Positions 46,101 through 53,369 of a stretch of DNA of 64,000 nucleotides are shown here, piece after piece. Below the pieces are notes generated by a model. That model was not told the DNA's origin. It did no database searches and saw only the letters and a program-made list of their open reading frames with translations. Source of the stretch: Semisulcospira habei (lineage: Eukaryota; Mollusca; Gastropoda; Semisulcospiridae). Position 1 is the first letter of the stretch. Every line of letters starts with the position of its first letter. The translations under genes and the position numbers were made by a program. The stretch lies in contig BTPG01000005.1 in NCBI GenBank assembly GCA_036245525.1, positions 208,477,242-208,541,241 of the forward strand, written 5' to 3'.

Positions 46101-47701
46101 ACGCAACCAGGGAAGAACCAGTCTTGCTTGCTGGCACCCTGTTGGAGGAGGTGGAGTCCTTCACCTATCTCGGGAGCATCATAGACAAAAAAGGCGGCAC
46201 TGATGCAGATGTCAGAGCACGAATCGGTAAAGCCAGAGCAGCCTTTCTCCAGTTGAAAAAAGTGTGGAGCTCCAGAGAGCTGTCACAACACACCAAAGTC
46301 CGGATTTTCAACTCCAATGTAAAAGCAGTTCTCTTATATGGAGCAGAGACTTGGAGATTGACAAAAACCACAGTCAACAGAGTACAGACCTTCATGAACA
46401 GTTGCCTTAGAAGAATTTTGAAAATCCACTGGCCAGAGAAGATCAGCAACGTCAGACTCTGGGAGAGAACAGAGCAGACAACAGCAGAGAATGAAATTGG
46501 GCGAAGAAGATGGGGATGGATCGGTCACAGTCTCAGAGTCTGAGAAAGCCAGCTTCCAGTATCACTAGGCAGGCATTGTCATGGAACCCCCAGGGAAAGA
46601 GGAAAAGAGGTAGGCCGAGAAACTCCTGGCGTCGAGACCTCCAAGCAGACATCAAGAGACTGGGAACCACCTGGAGTAGAATCGAAGGAGAAGCACAGGA
46701 CAGGAGTTGCTGGAGGTCTCTCGTCGACGGCCTATACCCGGGTAGGGGTGACAGGCGTAAGTAAGTAAGTATCCGAAACCTATTTAAAGTTCATCTGGCA
46801 GGTTCTTTATTTGCAGCACCTGTTATTGACACCATAATGTTTTTGTCCTATGAAAACATCCCACGAGAGCATGTTTCATTCATTTCAAGAAGACGGGCTA
46901 CGTTTCTTCTGGCGTCCGAGTCACAACAATGAACAAAAATAGCACCAAAATTTAAATTTTTCTATTATTTAATTTTTTTTTATTTAAGTTTACATTGAGA
47001 CACCCCAAGAGTATCAGTAATAAAGAATTATGCCTCTAGTTGTTTTCTGAGAAGCAGAAAAAAACCTTTAGATGGATGAACTTAAGAAAATGTTGTGTGC
47101 GGCTAATAAATGTAACCCCACTAAGATAAATACTGTAAAGTGTAAAGAAATTTTTTTTTCCAACATAGCAGTGTGTGTGTTGATTATTTAGGTGTCAAAT
47201 GATGGTATTGAAAGTTGATTTTGAGTGGAATGGGTCTCACATTGGTGTCCATGCAACAACGGAGACTGTACAATTTGCAAAATAAAATCATACGAACTCA
47301 TAACATTATTCGTTATTTTAATATTTATTTTATTATTATTTTGCTTTGCATGTACATTAACTAGAAGGATTATTCTTTCATTTGTATAAACAATTTGTCA
47401 AAAAATGCAAAGTTGAATTTTTACTTTTGATTGTCACACACCCGGTACCCAAATCCAGAGAATGAGCCTTTTAGTTTTACACTGCAGGCATTTGAGACAA
47501 TTTCTGTATGTAACTTCGTCTAGGTTTCATAATTTAATTCGATTAAATGTTGAATGCAATGTTAACAACTGTAATACATAATCCATACAAACCCAAAGCC
47601 ATGTCTCCAGCAGTACGCGGACGTTTGGCGCCCCACTTGGAACTGGCTGTGCTCGCACCCTCTCTGTCTCTTTTCCTTCCTGCAGATGTATCAGCTGCCA
47701 T
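23686..47701 (-). CDS. POP1: Ribonuclease P/MRP subunit POP1 (7 coding exons)
   Basis: POP1 is the large protein scaffold of RNase P (tRNA 5' maturation) and RNase MRP (rRNA processing), acting in nucleus and nucleolus. Exons: 47701-47593, 39922-39738, 39081-38839, 35293-35206, 28137-27124, 26122-25991, 25157-23686. They sum to 3243 nt, about 1080 aa (human 1024 from memory). Every junction is GT-AG and in phase. Motifs: [13 protein letters not shown] (about residue 72), [12 protein letters not shown] (about 135), [10 protein letters not shown] in exon 4, the LTVRDPR block ending exon 5, [12 protein letters not shown] in exon 6, and the POPLD motif [17 protein letters not shown] (about 634) followed by RPPAKRCNY in exon 7. 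A lysine-rich stretch near the C-terminus is probably a nucleolar signal. Start and stop agree with human length. No lesion is seen. Confidence 0.95.
25335..25490. repeat. H3-type hairpin fragment in POP1 intron 6
   Basis: CAAGAGGTATAGATCCTCATGAGC is followed by CAAAGGCCTCTTGC. The right arm is largely lost, but CACTGGCAGTGAAGG near 25475 resembles the H3 end. Confidence 0.5.
25763..25977. repeat. H1 hairpin MITE, 13 bp from the POP1 exon 6 donor
   Basis: The left end is degenerate and the right end is GGGGCTAAAAGGATTAA (TTAA at 25974-25977). The palindrome runs TGACCATGATAATTCA to TGAATTATCATGGTCA. It lies in intron 6. Confidence 0.82.
25991..26122 (-). CDS. POP1: POP1 coding exon 6 (132 nt)
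   Basis: GTTCAG|ATG ... CCAG|GTGCCA, phase 1 at both ends. It encodes [20 protein letters not shown] then [15 protein letters not shown], matching human SFIWNQDICKSV and DLNRMRSELLVPG. Confidence 0.93.
26440..26512. repeat. H3-type hairpin fragment in POP1 intron 5
   Basis: CAGCAAGAGACATAAATTCTC and AGAACTTGCATCTCTTGCAG form a diverged palindrome with CTCATGAGCCC between. Confidence 0.55.
26739..26809 (-). pseudogene. tRNA-like sequence (tRNA pseudogene or SINE head)
   Basis: 71 nt. The acceptor stem pairs GACCAGG/CCTGGTC, the D arm pairs GCTC/GAGC, and the T arm pairs GTGGG/CCTGC around TTCGAAT. The A box TAGCTCAATGG and B box GGTTCGAATCC match RNA polymerase III promoters. The anticodon stem CCGAC/GTCGG holds an 8-base loop (AGTAATGT) instead of 7, so a functional tRNA is unlikely. 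It is antisense in the window but same-sense with POP1, in intron 5. Confidence 0.65.
26893..27085. repeat. H1 hairpin MITE in POP1 intron 5, 38 bp past exon 5
   Basis: TTAACCCATTTAGCCCC left end and GGGGCTAAAATGTAA right end (TTAA mutated). The core has lost the GGCGCC centre. Confidence 0.82.
27124..28137 (-). CDS. POP1: POP1 coding exon 5
   Basis: 1014 nt. The acceptor follows a pyrimidine run of about 16 bases (TTCTTCAG|GCC). It starts [12 protein letters not shown] and includes [25 protein letters not shown] and a Ser/Lys-rich linker with a near-perfect duplicate ([17 protein letters not shown] / [17 protein letters not shown]). It ends [16 protein letters not shown] ... GCAG|GTACCG. 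Confidence 0.94.
28138..28683. other. POP1 intron 4, 3' part, no feature seen
   Basis: A polypyrimidine tract sits at the exon 5 acceptor (28138-28160). The rest is AT-rich without repeats recognised elsewhere in the window. Confidence 0.4.
28684..28772. repeat. H4-type element fragment
   Basis: TTACCAGCATCAGAGGTTAC to ATCATGTGCTGGTAA, almost identical to 36866-36957. Its ends are inverted (TTACCAGCA / TGCTGGTAA). Confidence 0.7.
28848..29035. repeat. H1 hairpin MITE in POP1 intron 4
   Basis: TTAACCCATTCAGCCC and GGGCTGAACGAGTTAA ends with TTAA on both sides; the core is shortened. Confidence 0.83.
29058..29269. repeat. Diverged H1 hairpin MITE abutting an H2 element
   Basis: The core GCCAGATCAGCTTGGCACC / GGCGCCAAGCTAATCGGGC is recognisable. 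The right TTAA (29266-29269) is shared with the start of the H2 copy. Confidence 0.7.
29835..31077 (-). mobile_element. Solo LTR, copy 1
   Basis: Read on the minus strand it begins TGTAGCAGAGGAGCCC and ends GTCCGGTTACA (TG...CA). A TATA box (CTATATAAAG, 30895-30886) and a polyadenylation signal (AATAAA, 30303-30298) come in LTR order. Flanks CTGG (29831-29834) and CTGT (31078-31081) are a 4-bp duplication with one change. No internal region. Confidence 0.8.
30545..30850 (-). repeat. Minisatellite inside solo LTR copy 1
   Basis: About six units of a roughly 57-bp or shorter repeat containing GATCATTATTCACAACC and GGGTAGGGCCGGGGTGG, between the TATA box and the poly(A) signal. Confidence 0.8.
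31128..31180. repeat. H3-type half hairpin
   Basis: CACATCTCCAAGAGGCATAG and CATGAGCC, one arm only. Confidence 0.5.
31190..33525 (+). repeat. Minisatellite of about 103-106 bp, interrupted by RTE LINE
   Basis: The unit contains ATCATGGAAAGGCTATATAT, the GTGTGTTTTTCTCTGTGTGTG tract and GGTGACAAGCTTTGGCATGG. About five units lie at 31190-31673 and six at 32915-33525, with one stray unit at 33900-33990. The reading frames through it reflect repetition, not a gene. Confidence 0.92.
31674..32914 (+). mobile_element. RTE-like LINE, 5'-truncated copy
   Basis: It begins within RT (AGGTCTTCAACAGG) and ends GGCGTAAGTAAAGTAAGT. Target duplication ATTACCAGTTAAA / ATTACCATTTAAA (31661-31673, 32915-32927) with one mismatch. 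The RT has a TGA replacing CGA after ETLWKLL (about 31902) and a deletion after SQHTK (about 32464). It is inserted in the minisatellite. Confidence 0.9.
33526..33760 (+). repeat. Dispersed repeat with TTGCTTAACGTCCCGACAG, second copy
   Basis: It follows the minisatellite through GAGATTGATTGATTGTACA and shares the motif with 15625-15745. The 3' limit is unclear. Confidence 0.45.
33761..34130. repeat. Large inverted repeat with a minisatellite unit in the loop
   Basis: The arm at 33761-33897 (containing CCAGAGTAGAAGGGAAACCC) is the reverse complement of about 33999-34130 (containing GGGTTTCCCTTCTACTCTGG). The loop (33898-33998) carries one unit of the 103-bp minisatellite. Confidence 0.85.
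34287..35170. mobile_element. Non-autonomous DNA element with CAGTGTTGATTCTAG ends
   Basis: Perfect 15-bp inverted ends CAGTGTTGATTCTAG / CTAGAATCAACACTG. CCTCAG is duplicated at 34281-34286 and 35171-35176 (6 bp). The ends and duplication size match the hAT at 2689-5399 in style, so it may be a hAT derivative. No ORF of note. It contains the pogo-like fragment below. Confidence 0.8.
34432..34965. mobile_element. Left half of the pogo/Tigger-like element
   Basis: CAGTGGAGTCCGCTTAAC begins after TA and the sequence is collinear with 2155-2665, up to GTGAAATTGCCC. The right half is absent. Confidence 0.8.
35206..35293 (-). CDS. POP1: POP1 coding exon 4 (88 nt)
   Basis: TTTCAG|GAC ... GCAG|GTTTGT. 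It encodes [20 protein letters not shown] then LGHVTSNDA, aligning with human DLSYYCCLELKG. It is flanked by MITE ends 14 bp (donor side) and 21 bp (acceptor side) away. Confidence 0.93.
35315..35475. repeat. H1 hairpin MITE, 21 bp upstream of the POP1 exon 4 acceptor
   Basis: TTAACCCATTCATCCC begins at 35315; the hairpin core is ATAATTCAAGGGTAGTGCCAG to its mirror. The distal end is lost. In gene orientation the MITE ends GGGTTAATC just before the exon 4 pyrimidine tract. Confidence 0.8.
35490..35677. repeat. Long palindrome, AT-rich
   Basis: CTAATACAATTACTAAAACA pairs with TGTTTTAGTAATTGTATTAG; arms of about 75 bp around a GTGGTAGAGGGTG centre. Confidence 0.88.
35688..35995 (+). repeat. 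37-bp tandem repeat, about 8 copies
   Basis: The unit contains TATTAATATCAGTATTATAAG followed by TCTTACAGATTTAGCA, with few substitutions. Confidence 0.95.
36075..36127 (+). repeat. SINE/LINE 3' tail
   Basis: AATTGCCCTTTAAGGGATGA then ATAAAGTTATTTGAATTGAA. A reverse copy of the same tail is at 48622-48660. Confidence 0.6.
36488..36700. repeat. H1 hairpin MITE in POP1 intron 3
   Basis: TTAACCCTTTCAGCCCC and TTGGGGCTAATAGGGTAA ends; long palindromic core. Confidence 0.83.
36722..36958. repeat. H4 repeat element, copy 1
   Basis: CACCCTAGAAATCCCGTGCT ... GTGCTCAAGTACCTGTTGG ... to TGTGCTGGTAATATGCAAGA. It aligns with 37068-37275. Confidence 0.75.
37068..37275. repeat. H4 repeat element, copy 2
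   Basis: It starts TTAACCCATTAAACCCTAG and ends GTGCTGGTAATATGCAAGA. The start again has TTAACCC, like H1-H3, but there is no matching GGGTTAA end. Confidence 0.72.
37472..37685. repeat. H1 hairpin MITE in POP1 intron 3
   Basis: TTAAGCCATTTAGCCCC left end, GGGTCTAAAAGGGTTAA right end; GGCGCCTTCAGGCGCC centre. Confidence 0.85.
37686..38557. other. POP1 intron 3, mostly unique; H4 fragment 38070-38150
   Basis: A small palindrome CCCGGGGATACATTG / CAATGTATCCCCGGG lies at about 37757-37789. A diverged H4 core (CCAGCATCAGAAAG ... GTGTCAGTTTGTTTTCATC) follows. No coding signal. Confidence 0.45.
38558..38780. repeat. H2 hairpin MITE, clean copy, 58 bp past POP1 exon 3
   Basis: TTAACCCTTGTCAGTCGG to GATATGGGTTAA. 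The inner hairpin (about 38611-38682) is CAAGGGTAGTGCCAGAGTAG / CTATTCTGGCACTACCCTTG around GGCGCCTCTAGGCGCC. It best represents the H2 family. Confidence 0.88.
38839..39081 (-). CDS. POP1: POP1 coding exon 3
   Basis: 81 codons, phase 0 at both ends (AAACAG|ATTGAG ... TTACAG|GTTAGT). Arg-rich segment, then [16 protein letters not shown] and [14 protein letters not shown]. Confidence 0.93.
39290..39615. repeat. Two decayed H1 hairpins in POP1 intron 2
   Basis: The first (39290-39485) keeps GATAATAATTCAAGGGTCGT and its mirror ACCCTTGAATTATCATGGTT. The second (about 39530-39615) keeps only the right arm CTTGAACTATCATGGCC. Confidence 0.65.
39738..39922 (-). CDS. POP1: POP1 coding exon 2
   Basis: The acceptor GTTGTAG|AG keeps phase with exon 1 and the donor is GAG|GTATTA. 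It holds the family signature [20 protein letters not shown]. Confidence 0.92.
39923..40316. other. POP1 intron 1, 3' end, no feature seen
   Basis: AT-rich intron sequence without repeats recognised here. Confidence 0.4.
40317..42445 (+). mobile_element. CR1/L2-like LINE, third family, split by another LINE
   Basis: RT thumb motifs [21 protein letters not shown] and ARNLGVIF lie in the first piece (to about 41034). [30 protein letters not shown] and THLF lie in the second (41919-42445), followed by AGCACTATATAAATGTAC and ACT repeats. Joining LLKF with [11 protein letters not shown] across 41035-41918 restores the LINE order. Confidence 0.8.
41035..41918 (+). mobile_element. Nimb/I-like LINE, 5'-truncated, nested
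   Basis: It starts at the ADD block variant [10 protein letters not shown], then [45 protein letters not shown] and [15 protein letters not shown], with a frame break near 41430. The tail is CAGACAATAAAGTTGTATTG. Same family type as 18175-22840. Confidence 0.8.
42640..43018 (+). mobile_element. LINE 3' end with ATT tail
   Basis: [18 protein letters not shown] C-terminus (about 42800-42840), a UTR with GCGCCTAGAGCTCTACCTG and GCGCCATAGAAATCATC, then (ATT)n at 43000-43015. Confidence 0.65.
43462..46768 (+). mobile_element. Full-length RTE-like LINE in POP1 intron 1
   Basis: 3307 bp, from CCTCGCGCTGGGACC to GGCGTAAGTAAGTAA. It is flanked by the 13-bp direct duplication GTATCCGAAACCT (43449-43461 and 46769-46781), identical on both sides. 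It is antisense to POP1. The short (TAAG)n tail fits RTE elements. The 5' end equals that of the minus copy at 54697-57988, so both are full length. Confidence 0.94.
43741..46543 (+). pseudogene. RTE endonuclease-reverse transcriptase, two lesions
   Basis: The APE-type endonuclease (about 43810-44580) has [44 protein letters not shown] and [10 protein letters not shown] (45263-46543) has [47 protein letters not shown], the catalytic [12 protein letters not shown] and [12 protein letters not shown] (ADD), then YLGSIID and LLYGAETW. An extra C in a C-run near 45181-45190 separates the halves, and an 8-bp duplication (CAGAGTCT, about 46532) truncates the C-terminus. The remainder, including [11 protein letters not shown], is read at 46510-46764. 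Otherwise the ORF is open. Confidence 0.92.
46782..47592. other. POP1 intron 1, 5' part, no gene seen
   Basis: Very AT-rich with T and A homopolymer runs; no recognisable element. Confidence 0.45.
47593..47701 (-). CDS. POP1: POP1 coding exon 1
   Basis: ATG at 47701-47699 in AAAATGGCAGC. It encodes a basic, Ser/Thr-rich start ([15 protein letters not shown]...) and ends in phase 1 at TTG G|GTTTGT. Joining to exon 2 gives [14 protein letters not shown]. The basic character fits the poorly conserved POP1 N-terminus. This is the least certain exon, but the phase and the divergent position next to RIDA support it. Confidence 0.8.
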
Positions 47702-48119
47702 TTTGCAACACCTCTCACAAACCCTGACCTCTTAACAAAATCTAAGTTTGGATCTTTAGATTTTTATATCTAGGACAACTATACTTTAGCATTGCAACTT
47801 GTTCAGGTGCGACCGAAAATGTTGCCACGAGGTTTTGGCCATGCCGCCGGAAGTCATTGCATTTTTCGAGTCTTGATGGAGTTTTAAAAAAATCCAAATT
47901 CAGCAACATTTTCAGCAGATCAAACAACAAAGGCAAAGCAAATTTTTAAACACATGTGAAAATAATGATGCCTTTGCGTTTGTTAAGAAGTTTTAAAAAA
48001 GAAGCATATTTCATTACATTAATTCCGTCAAAGTCCAATTTCCAGATCAGATTTTTTTGTTGCCGCGTGTCCTGTGCATGTCATCTATGAGTATTACTAC
48101 TTCACGTGTTTTCAGCACA
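47702..48119. promoter_or_regulatory. Shared bidirectional promoter region, POP1 / RIDA
   Basis: 418 bp separate the two divergent start codons. There is an ETS/GABP-type CCGGAAGT (47847-47854) beside a CCATGCCGCCGG stretch, an AAAATGGCAGC YY1-like match over the POP1 start codon, and a CACGTG E-box (48103-48108) 12 bp before the RIDA ATG. No transposon lies in the interval, in contrast to everything around it. Motif function is inference. Confidence 0.7.
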
Positions 48120-48184
48120 ATGTCAAACATAGTCAGAAAGATTATCAGCAGTGCATCTGCCCCTAAAGCTGTTGGGCCTTACAG
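48120..48184 (+). CDS. RIDA: RIDA coding exon 1
   Basis: The start ATG is in CACAATGTC. It ends TTACAG|GTAAAG in phase 2, completed as AG|C (Ser) by exon 2. Confidence 0.92.
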
Positions 48185-51100
48185 GTAAAGAAAATGGAAC
48201 TGTCGCTAAGTAACTTTACGGATTTACAGCGAAACTTATTGTAGCACGTAGCCAATCTAGTGTAAAGGGAGGTAATTGGTCATTTCAGCAGCGGATCCAT
48301 GTCTTGAGCCGGAGGAGGGGGGGGGGGACGTTTAGGCGTCGGGCATAAATTTGAAGATCATACATGTACTGTCAACCACTGTATATGATAAAGCCTCCCA
48401 AAGAGAGAAGTATTATCATCAGCATAAGAATGTTTTTATTCTGCAGAGAAGGGAAATTGCAAGCTAAAATTGCCTAAAGGTATTTGTTTTGGCCAGAGAC
48501 ATACATAAACATATATATATACATATATGTCTCTGTTCTGGCATCAGCTGAGCCTGCATATTTGGGCGGATGGTGTAGAGTTTCACATGTAAATTATACA
48601 TGGTATTCAAATTCTAATTTAAAACAACTTTATTTATCCCTCAAGGGGCAATTACAGTTTTTTGCCACCACAGGTGCTGTTCACATTCACTCGCTCGCTC
48701 ATTCCACAAATTACAATAACAGAGCTACAAAATGGACAATGACTCGGGACAGGTGAAGCCCATCGCCAAGGCATCTCAATGGCCAGCGCCAGTAGCCTCA
48801 TCCCGACCTGAACCTCCCTGACAAAAATAGAATACTAAGACAGCCCTATGTCTTCTGAACACACTATTATATGTTCTTTATTAAGTTCCTATTTGACTAA
48901 AGCTAGTACATGAAAAAACAAGTTAACAACAGAAACAACATGAGATACCGTCGATACAGAAATGATCTCCAATCTAGGCAACATAAAACAAGGGTCAAAA
49001 CAGGACCTGGGGGCCAGTCGCCATTAGTACAGCGCCGGTGTTTAGAGGACACCGCTCCGACAAAGTCCGTCAACACTATTATAACGCATACTGTCTTTAT
49101 GGCAACAGCCGTGAGCCATTATGATGAAATAAAACGCACATACACAGTTGTGTTCACTGGCACGCCATTTGTTGGGAAACATCTGTCATCAGCTAAGGTC
49201 AGCCGGCCAGGCAGTTTGTGCAACACTGATAAACATGGCCGCCGCGATGAAATGCAATGAGAACGTAGTGAACCTCGCTGGTAAAGGCTTCTCTGTATGC
49301 TTCCAAGCTTTTATGTGGAACCAGCCAGAATAAAGAAACGTCTGGCATAGTCGGTGAATTATGAGGTTGTTCCTTTGCACGCTCTTTTTTGAAAACAGGC
49401 TGGCACGAAAATACATCAAATAAAGTTGTCGAAATAGTACATCACTGTTCCCGCAGAACTTGATAGCACAACACTGCCTGGTAAATAACAAGAATAAGCA
49501 TGATCACTTCCCTAGCACAATTGACGGATTTTGTCGGAGCGGCTGGCCAGGAGATGGTGCATGGCCACCATTTCCCCTCCCTCCCTCCCTATGTTTTGTA
49601 CCCATTGACTGTATTCTCAGTTTTTGTACCCAGACTGCACCAGTAAGGGCTTTTGTACCAATCTTGTATAAGTAATCAAGCTTCAGGACAACTTAGTGTG
49701 TGTGTGTTTTTTTTTTTTTTTTTTTTTTTTTTGTTATTACAAAACCCCACAAAAAACACCCAGTAAGATAGGTACATAAATTTTGGGTACTTTGACTGAT
49801 GAGACCTCGATTTTTGATGCAGAAGAACACTTGCCACATGCCTGGGTACAAATTCTGAGTTAGGTTTTATTCTTGGTCTTAATTTTGGGTACAGATTTAA
49901 TGAGTACATTTTCAAGTAAAATTAATAATTTCTATACCATCGGCTGTAGCTGGCCAGCATTTTAGTGCCTGAACCAACATAGGCCATTATGGGCACAGGT
50001 ACCTTTTGTTCACTTTGTTGCCATATGCACTGCAGTTCCAACAGGTATTGGATACAAAGATATATTTCTGTAAATTTGAACTTGATGAGATAATGCTGCC
50101 CAACATCATTAAAACAATACAGCAATATTTCCAAGGTGTTGACCCTGACCATGCTAATTGCTATTGGCACCAAGGGAGGCAACCTATTGTAACCGGACTG
50201 GGTGTGTACATAGGCGACTTAAATAGTTATTAGATAGTCAAGACTTACCTGCCCATCTAATACAGTACTCGAGTACCTAGTTTAGTCCGCATCCCTTTTG
50301 TGGTCTAGGGAAAGCTTAAGATTTCTGTGGAGAGTAAACTATAATTCTACCCTAGTCTCGCATGCGCACAAAATCTGTGTTTATTTTCCTTGCGTTGTGT
50401 TCAAAAGTCAAGTTACCTGCGCAATGGACTGACCACAGTATCCAGAAAGACCCTATTTTGACTGGATTTGGTGTTTGTTGTTGCTAGCGTTACTACTGAG
50501 TTACCAACGTGCTCTCGCACGATCAGTCACACATGCACAGTCATACCGGACGTGTCTCAGATAATCCAAAAATATGAAACTGACACGCTACTGTCCCTAT
50601 GGAATCCTATGGGCTGGGCCGGGGTGGTTGAGGAGATCATTGTTCACAATCGCCTCATGGGATAGGGGCCAGGGTGGTTGAGTAGATCATTGTTCACAAT
50701 CGCCTTCAGGCTTGTGGGTTAGGGCTGGGGTGGTTCGAAGAAATTGTTCACAATTGCCTCATCGCCTCGTGGGGTAGGGCCGGAAAATGTAGGAGATCAC
50801 TGTTTGCAATTGCCCACGGGCGGAGAGGGAGGGGAGAGGGGAGTGTGAGAAATCATCACTATTCGCAATCGCTCACGGGGGGGGGGGGGGGGGGGGGGGA
50901 TCATTGTTCACAATCACACCGAGACTTGCTTTGTTCCAGTTTACTGTCCCACTGGCACTAAAAGTGATCGAGGACTAGCAGTTATGGCGTAGTTTTCCCT
51001 CCTCCTTTCTCATCCGGGCTTGGGACCGGCAACGGCGGAGACTATCTATGCTAGATGCTATTACTGAAGGGACAAGGACTTCCAGCTGGCGCTGATTTTG

Positions 51101-53328
51101 TCCAGGGGGGTGTGGGTGGGGGGTGGGGGTGGGGGTGGGCCAGGGGGGGGTGGGCCAGGTAGTTGAGGGGAAGGGGGAGGGGGTTTCGCTCTGGCTGTCT
51201 GTTGATGATGCCCGCGCATCGCTAATTTTCCAACCTTGGATCATGGCCGCCCGCACCCTAGGGGGGTCGAGTCGTGGGGGGGAGAGTTGGCTGTCCCTCG
51301 TTCTTGTCCGCTGGTGCTCGGTTCTTGTTTCTTTTCCCTATATAAGCCACAGTCCATGGCCCCGGCTTGGCATGCTCTCTTTTTTCCCTCTACTGTTTGA
51401 GGGTGGTTGATTTTACTAACCCCCCTATAAATGTTTTCTGTTATATCTCTGGAGGGGGGGGGGGGGGGGTGTACCCTCCATGAGTGCATGGACCACGGAT
51501 GCTATACCTCCCTGGGAGCCCTATTTATTTTGATGGGTGGTGACGGCGGAGACTGGTTGGTTAGTTCAGGGTTTAACATCCACGGCACCGAAGTGATAAT
51601 GGACGGCCCTGACGGGCGGGTTATGGGGGACAGGGAAATCTATTGCCTATGGAGTATGACCTGAACACTGATCAACTCAGGCACACTCCAACTGTGCCAC
51701 TTTGATTTACCAGTACCTTTCAACGGACATGCTATTGAACAAGCCGAGAATCGGCCCGCTTTATATGGGCTCCCAGCCTCTGAAACTGGAAACTACGTCA
51801 CTGAGCTTCGCGCGTGTAGTCTGCTACACACCAACTAGCTAAGTCAGCCAAAAATACTCGCACACGGCGCGCCAAGCGTGCACTGAACTCTGACGCACGG
51901 GTAGTAACTAGCGATAGCAGAGGGCTCCTCTGCTTCACTATATACCAGTCTTGTGTGACAAAGGAGGGCAAACATGAGACTCTTATATTCAGATGCCCCC
52001 CCTCAGCCCCCAAAGCACATATTATACACACACTTGCACCCCACCCTTCTATTATCATTTTTTTGTCCGTGAAGCTGACTGTGTCGTAGGATAGGTGAGC
52101 ATTAGGTGGATTATAACACAATGGTCCATGCTGTGCGTGGTTAGTAACGGTGCAGAAGCACACATTAAGTGTGCATGCACAGGCAAAGGCCTTCAGAAGG
52201 GTGTATTTTCTGTCCTATCAGCAGCCAGCAGGCATGGATGCTTACATGCCCACCTGAAGAATGCATGCAGCCTGCAGCACCCACCTGCCCAATTTTCTTA
52301 ACTCATTCAGCCCTGACGCACTACAGCAGGAGATGGGTCGACCATGATAATTCAAGGGTAGTGCCAGATTAACTTGGCACCTTCAGGCCCCAAGCTAATC
52401 TGGCACTACCCTTGAATTATCATGGTTGACCCATCTCCTGCAACAGGTGCATAGTTGTTTAGATGATGCCTCCAAAATTTGGAAAATAATTGCGGGTGGT
52501 TGTTTGAGTTAAACATACTGCAGCTTGTTCTTACTTAAACTGTTTAGTGTCGGTTGATGGACGCTGTGTTTTTGCAGTCTTTGCCAGCTATACATCAACA
52601 AACCCTAGTTGTCCTAGGAACATGGATTCAAAGTAGTGTCAGCAGGAGGCATAGATCCTCATGAGCCCCCGCAACTGCGGGGGCTCATGAGGATCTATGC
52701 ATCTTGCAGTTGAGTGTGTTCAGATTTTCTCAGCACTGGATGGGTTAAATAATGGTCAAAATGATGACTATATAATGGAAGAAGAAGATGAATAGACAGG
52801 GCTGCCCTACCTCATCAGACAGTACTGCAATGCTTTTACAGGTATTGACCCCTAACCCTGACAAGGACATAGGCAACCAGCGTTATTGCCGGTGTTGTAT
52901 GACAAGGGAGGGCAACCATGTCATATCTGAGTCATTTTGCTGTGTTTCAGCCAAGCGGTCGTTGCAGGCAACACAATGTATCTTTCCGGCATGATCGGTT
53001 TTATCCCATCAACCATGGAGATTGTCCCAGGAGGCGCTGCTGCAGAGACTGAACAAGTGAGTTGTATAAATGAAATGAAACTTTATTTTTCAAGGATAAA
53101 TGATTAGGTACCTTCAAGGACCTTTTTTCAATCAAATCCTTGCTAAGCTATAGCACGCACGTAAACACACATACACATAATTTTATATATAAAAGTATAC
53201 ATAATAGTGAAAAGTACAGGCAACACACACACACTCGCGCGCACACACACACACACACACGCACACACTGTTGTGTTATATACCAGTCCGCACACACAGA
53301 CACACACGCATGCGTACTGATTTCTACC

Positions 53329-53369
<41 letters not shown>

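Noticed and set aside
48910..49333. Two overlapping frames of 116 and 61 codons in RIDA intron 1
   Set aside because: No motif or family resemblance and no supporting splice sites.
51123..51489. Gly- and Pro-rich frames in the G-rich tract
   Set aside because: Composition artefact of the expanded G-rich LTR region.
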